Shown: positions 8,217 through 11,855 of the stretch, piece by piece
How the letters are laid out: every line of letters starts with the position of its first letter
How positions within the stretch are numbered: position 1 is the stretch's first letter
Source of the DNA: Cochliopodium minus
Taxonomy: Eukaryota; Discosea; Himatismenida; Cochliopodiidae
Length of the DNA: 11,855 nucleotides
Assembly (NCBI GenBank): GCA_024220525.1
Contig: JAMYWO010000208.1
Coordinates: 61,008-72,862, forward strand
Direction: 5' to 3'
The notes under the pieces: model-generated
Databases searched by the model: none
The model's input: the letters and a program-made list of their open reading frames with translations, nothing else
What the model was told of the DNA's origin: nothing
Position numbers and translations under genes: made by a program

Positions 8217-8539
8217 TTTTTTTTTTTTGAATTATTTTTATAAATTTGAACAACAAATATTTTTTTTTATTTATTTTTCATTCAACATATAAATTCAAAA
8301 CAGAAAAATATTACATGTATATTTGAATATTTGAAATCATATCCACAATATCTTTCAATATTGAATCTATTGAAAAAATTTTATAAAGGAATTAAGAATA
8401 TTATTTATCTAACGAGAAACAAAAATTATTATTTCTAATTCGACTCAAGCTTTTTATGAAAATGATTGGAGATGTAATAAATAACTGGGAATAAAGAGAT
8501 TTTCCTTCAATTTTTATTTTTGAAATTATAAAAAAAAAA
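8217..8539. promoter_or_regulatory. 323-bp bidirectional promoter region (proteasome / phosphotransferase)
   Basis: The two flanking start codons face outward, so both promoters lie here. The sequence is AT-rich with T runs directly upstream of the proteasome ATG (8216-8229) and an A run directly upstream of the phosphotransferase ATG (8531-8540). No clear TATA box or repeated element beyond AT-rich noise is seen. Confidence 0.5.
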
Positions 8540-11225
8540 ATGTTTAAATATATAAGTGAAAGGGGATTGAAAAACTTGGACAATTATTCATATCATGGAA
8601 CAGATGAATCATTCCTTGGAAACAATGTGTTATGCCATTGGTGGAACTGGCTGGTATTGCAGATGCCTATCACATTAGCGTAAATATTTAAAAAAAAAAT
8701 TTAAAATAAAAAAATTAATAAAACTTATATATCAATGATCAATTATAATCTCAATTTCATCCCAACATAGACCCAATTTGGTAAAAAATTATATTTAAAA
8801 TTTTTATAACGAATGATTTATCTTGAAAAAACAAAGATCACCTTCATTGGATTGCTGGCTAATATAGTAGCATATATCGTTGTAATATATTATTCTCCTA
8901 CGATAGATGTGGTATATCCTGCATGGGTCTCGCTTTTCGTAGCCTTCTCCATCTTCTTCTATCAATCTATGGACAATATCGACGGAAAACAAGCAAGAAG
9001 AACAGGATCAAGTTCTCCATTGGGTGAATTATTCGATCATGGTAAAAAATTTTTTATTTATTTGCAATTGAAAATATATTTCGAATTATTTTTTAATTTA
9101 TTTATCATTAGTATGTGATGCAACTGGGGTTATTGTAAAAAAATTTTTTTTTTTTTGATTTTTCATATGTTCCACAACATTATATGTTTATTCAATTCAC
9201 AAATTAAATATATTGATCCATCCTCTGTTTAAATTGTTTTTAGACTCAATATTACTATTTCAAAAATTAATTTATTTATTAAAATTTGATGGTTTATTAT
9301 TTGATGAAATAATTATTTTTAATAATTTTTTATTATTGAATGAAATGAAATTTTTTTATTTCAAATAATTTTTTTATGATTTTTTCACATTTTTTAAATA
9401 ATTTTTTTTTATTTTTTATTTATTTTTTATTATTTTTTTTTTAAAAAAGATGTTTTCTTGTAACGGAATGTCTTCATTGTTGGGAGGTCCTCTAGGATGC
9501 TTGGTGGGACACACATGCCTCAGCGTACAGTTCTACTTAGCTCATTGGGAAGAATATAACACTGGTCATTTGTTAATGGGGAAGTGGGATGGTCCAACAG
9601 AAGGTAAACTAATTTTTTTTAATTAATTTTTTTTTAATTGATTTTTTTTTTATTAATAAAAAACTTAATTTATTTTTTTATTAATTTTTTTTTTGATTAA
9701 TTTTTTATGATGTTTTTTTTAATTAATTTTAAAATTAATTTGATTTTTTTTATAATTAAAAACTGGACTTAATTTTTGATTAATTTTTTTTTCTTATTAT
9801 AAACTTAAAATTTTTTAAAAAATTTTTTTGATTAATTTTTTGATTTTAGGACAATGTTTGGCAATGATTTTGCATGTCTTTCAAGCTGTGTTGGTGGCCA
9901 CAGGTAATGGAGGATTTTGGAGATATGAAATCGCTGGTAAATAATAAAGAACGATGTTATTGTTTAAATATTTAAACATTTTTTTCATTTTCATTTTCAT
10001 TTTCTTATTTTTTTTATTTTTTTTATTTTTTTTATTTTTTTATTTTTTTTATTTTTTTATTTTTTTATTTTTTCATTTTTTTTTTTCATTTTTAATTTTT
10101 TTTTTATTTTTTATTTTTATTATTTTTTTAATTTTTTAATGATCATTTTAAATATTTTTTTTATTTATTTTTTTATTTGATTTTTTTTATCAAGTTTTTG
10201 TTTTGTAGGATATCCTGTTGTGTTTTACTTCATGACTGTTTATTCCATCAATACTCTCCTCTCTGTCAGACAAATTTTCATCAGATCTTTCGATGCAATT
10301 CAAAAGCAAAAGAAAATCACGTAAAAAAAAAATTTAAAATAAAAATTTAAAATAAAAATAAAAAATTTAAAAATTTAAAAATTTAAAAATTTAAAATAAA
10401 AAATTTAAATAAAAAATTTTAAAATAAAAATTTAAAATAAAATAATTTAAATAAAAATAAAAAACATTAAAATAAAAAATATGAAAAATAAAATTTATCG
10501 ATTTTAAAATAAAAAAATAAAATAAAAAGAAGATTTAAAAAATATTTTATTAATAATACTAAATTTTAGATTTTAAAAAATATTAATGCATAATTTAATC
10601 AAAAAATTGTAAATTTAATTTTATTTTATTAGAAAGGAAGAAAGTTTGAAAGTGTTGATTCCGTTCACTTTGTTCGTCATTCTTTCCATTGTTTGGTTTT
10701 TCGTCTCCATCAACCAATACACCGTCACACAAATGAGAATGTATTTCAACGTTGTGGGTTTCATTTTCGGATATTTGACTTCTCGTTTGATTGTTCAACG
10801 TAAAAATTTTTTTTTTTTATTTTTATTTTAATTTTTAATTTTATTTTTTATTATTTTTATTTTTATTAATTTTATTTTATTTTATTTTTTTGTTATTTTA
10901 TTTTTTATTTATTTATTTTTTTTTCCAAAAAAGGTATTTGCAAGGAGCCTTCTGTCTTGTTCTATCCTATTCTCATTCCTTTGATTTTGGTTGTTATTAA
11001 TGACTCATTGTATCATTTCGGGTAAATTTTTTTTTTTTACATTTTTTTTTTTATAAAATCATTTTTTAAATAAAAAGTCTCAACGTTGTTTCACATCAAA
11101 CTGGGGTATCAATTTTGTTTGTTTACTCTATCGTCAACTTTTTGATTTTTTCATACGGAATCATCCAACAACTGACCCAATACCTCAAGATCAACTGTTT
11201 TACCATTCCTCCTCCAAAAAAATGA
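8540..11225 (+). CDS. CDP-alcohol phosphotransferase (choline/ethanolamine phosphotransferase)
   Basis: Ten exons: 8540-8679, 8771-8780, 8837-9041, 9112-9134, 9450-9603, 9850-9936, 10209-10320, 10633-10799, 10934-11021 and 11078-11225 (TGA). Phases agree throughout and give 377 residues, near the family's 390-400. The enzyme joins CDP-choline or CDP-ethanolamine to diacylglycerol, the last step of the Kennedy pathway, in the ER membrane. The signature D-G-x2-A-R-x8-G-x3-D-x3-D is complete: D99, G100, A103, R104, G113, D117, D121. Other family features are LDNYSYHGTDESF near the N-terminus, W-N-W-L, L-A-P-N-L-I-T (46-52), the AHWEEY region (157-162), several hydrophobic spans (about 51-70, 76-93, 140-158, 179-197, 207-224, 250-268, 281-297, 305-323, 336-358) and a short C-terminal ending PPPKK. 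Choline versus ethanolamine preference cannot be told. Val119 replaces the Gly usual between the last two aspartates. Confidence 0.95.
8771..8780 (+). other. 10-nt microexon of the phosphotransferase gene
   Basis: ACCCAATTTG lies between CAACATAG and GTAAAAAA. With two bases from exon 1 it encodes A-P-N-L, the conserved start of the family motif APNLIT; the next exon begins ATC ACC. Introns on both sides are only 91 and 56 bp. Confidence 0.9.
9112..9134 (+). other. 23-nt microexon carrying the last active-site aspartate
   Basis: Bounded by TTATCATTAG and GTAAAAAA. It joins exon 3 (ending ...FDH plus one base) and encodes V-C-D-A-T-G-V-I, supplying D121 of the catalytic signature. The 315-bp intron that follows leads to an exon starting ATG TTT TCT in phase 0. 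Confidence 0.82.
9604..9849 (+). repeat. AATTAATTTTTTTT-type low-complexity intron
   Basis: This intron of the phosphotransferase gene consists mostly of repeated AATTAATTTTTTT and close variants. Splice sites are GTAAAC and GATTTTAG. There is no coding content. Confidence 0.8.
9990..10138 (+). repeat. (ATTTTTTT)n tract in a phosphotransferase intron
   Basis: Short tandem units of one A plus five to eight T, with occasional C, inside the intron 9937-10208. It is the same kind of sequence, in coding-strand orientation, as the tract at 246-392 in the RCC1 gene. The Phe/Ile-rich frame across it is not a protein. Confidence 0.85.
10321..10632 (+). repeat. A-rich AAATTTAAAAATTTAAAA repeat intron
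   Basis: Unlike the other introns of this gene, which are T-rich on the coding strand, this 312-bp intron is A-rich, with tandem AAATTTAAAA and AATAAAA units (clearest at 10325-10460). Splice sites GTAAAAAA and TTTTATTAG are normal and the exon phases (2) match, so the intron itself is well supported. Confidence 0.75.
10800..10933 (+). repeat. T-rich low-complexity intron near the 3' end of the phosphotransferase gene
   Basis: The 134-bp intron is almost pure T with scattered A, and ends TTTTCCAAAAAAG. The acceptor is preceded by an A run instead of pyrimidines; the same AAAAAG type of acceptor is used at 9449 and 11077. Confidence 0.7.
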
Positions 11226-11308
11226 AAAAAAGAAAAACCAAAACAAAAATTTAAAATGAAATAAATTATTTTTTGAAATATTAAATTTAAAACTGAATTT
11301 TTAATTTA
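11226..11308. terminator. 83-bp convergent 3' region with opposing polyadenylation signals
   Basis: The phosphotransferase (plus) stops at 11225 and the second RCC1 gene (minus) stops at 11309. AATAAA lies at 11260-11265 on the plus strand, 35 nt after the stop; on the minus strand AATAAA (11310-11305) overlaps the RCC1 stop codon itself. Mature 3' ends must overlap or nearly touch. Confidence 0.55.
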
Positions 11309-11855
11309 TTAAAATATTAGACAATTCCCAATCTTTTCTCTTGAGTAAAAATTATCACCAGAAAGACTGATCATTTTACAAATGACATAAAGAATTGGTT
11401 TTGGAATTTTCAAATAAGAATGTTTGTTTTTTGAGGAAAAAATAAGAAAGAGAGTGAAAATTCTTTTTTTGAAGGAGGAGGGAAAGAGATGGTGCGTTTT
11501 GGGAGACCATTCAATGATAGAAGAACTGTTACCATTCAGTCCAACAACTTTACCATTGTAATCTAAAGAAATTTTAGTTGGAATGTTTCGATTATTTTTA
11601 TCTCCTGTTCCTAAATAATGAAAGAAAAATTAAAAAAAAATTTCAAATTTAATTTTTAAAATTTATTTTATAAATTTGTTAAAAATTAAAATGATAAAAA
11701 AAAAAGTTTATTATAATAAAACGAATGTTAAAATTTTAATAAATCTATTTTTATTTTTTTATCTACCTAATTGGCCAAATGAATTCCATCCCCATGTATA
11801 AATGGTTTTATCAGTTACAAGAATGTTGTGATCAAACAAACAAGCCAAATGAGTT
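11309..11855 (-). CDS. Second RCC1-repeat protein, 3' end only, with C-terminal WS..H..F/PKPIL module
   Basis: Two exons are visible: 11855-11767 (open at the edge) and 11610-11309 (stop TAA), joined in phase 1 across a 156-bp intron with GTAGAT and TTATTTAG. They encode 129 residues. The first exon gives a last RCC1 blade, HLACLFDHNILV, TIYTWGWNSFGQLG, continuing TGDKNN into the second exon. After a further strand (GKVVGLNG) the protein passes into a different C-terminal segment (11509-11378): W-S-x3-H-x2-F-x3-FKKRIFT, then YLKIPKPILYVI. This tail is also found at the end of the LRR protein at 3285-5463. RCC1 propellers are binding platforms; the tail may couple them to a common partner. The 5' end is outside the window, so the full domain order is unknown. 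It is on the same strand as the left RCC1 gene, but the visible parts do not overlap, so how closely they are related cannot be judged. Confidence 0.85.

Noticed and set aside
8161-8362. Loose direct repeat TTGAAATCAT...ATATCT...AATATT at 8161-8193 and 8331-8362
   Set aside because: Only the first ten bases match exactly; the rest is gapped AT-rich sequence and can easily be chance.
9954-10139. Plus-strand Phe-rich frame
   Set aside because: It lies wholly within the T-rich intron 9937-10208, between exons that join in phase.

Overview
This window is nuclear DNA from a free-living, AT-rich, intron-rich unicellular eukaryote. The evidence is spliceosomal GT-AG introns made almost entirely of A and T, an endosomal-type SNARE, a eukaryotic beta-2 proteasome subunit and a eukaryotic choline/ethanolamine phosphotransferase. 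Abundant RCC1 and LRR proteins with a shared tail suggest an amoeboid protist such as Anaeramoeba; that assignment is from memory and inference only. TAA and TGA both act as stops, so the code looks standard. I see no tRNA, rRNA, CRISPR array or bacterial operon.

Layout, left to right. (1) Minus strand 2646 to <1: an RCC1-repeat protein in eight exons, 3' end outside the window; one intron holds a small MITE-like inverted repeat. (2) Minus strand 3144-2923: a 73-residue predicted signal-peptide plus single-membrane-span protein. (3) Plus strand 3285-5463: a three-exon, 576-residue leucine-rich-repeat protein with a basic C-terminus. (4) Minus strand 6138-5641: a Qc-SNARE resembling syntaxin 8. 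(5) Minus strand 8216-6798: proteasome beta-2 (PSMB7-like) in six exons, 271 residues, complete active site. (6) Plus strand 8540-11225: a CDP-alcohol phosphotransferase (choline/ethanolamine type) in ten exons, 377 residues. (7) Minus strand >11855 to 11309: the 3' end of a second RCC1 protein.

The genes are not an operon; they mix housekeeping functions (protein degradation, phospholipid synthesis, membrane fusion) with lineage-specific repeat proteins. Two points stand out. The LRR protein and the second RCC1 protein end in the same C-terminal module (W-S-x3-H-x2-F-x3-F-K-x2-I-x-T, then L-K-[LI]-P-K-P-I-L). The splicing uses very small exons (10, 13, 23 and possibly 6 nt), which must be included to recover conserved motifs. 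All exon models were built by hand from reading frame, splice-site phase and family conservation; they have not been checked against transcripts.
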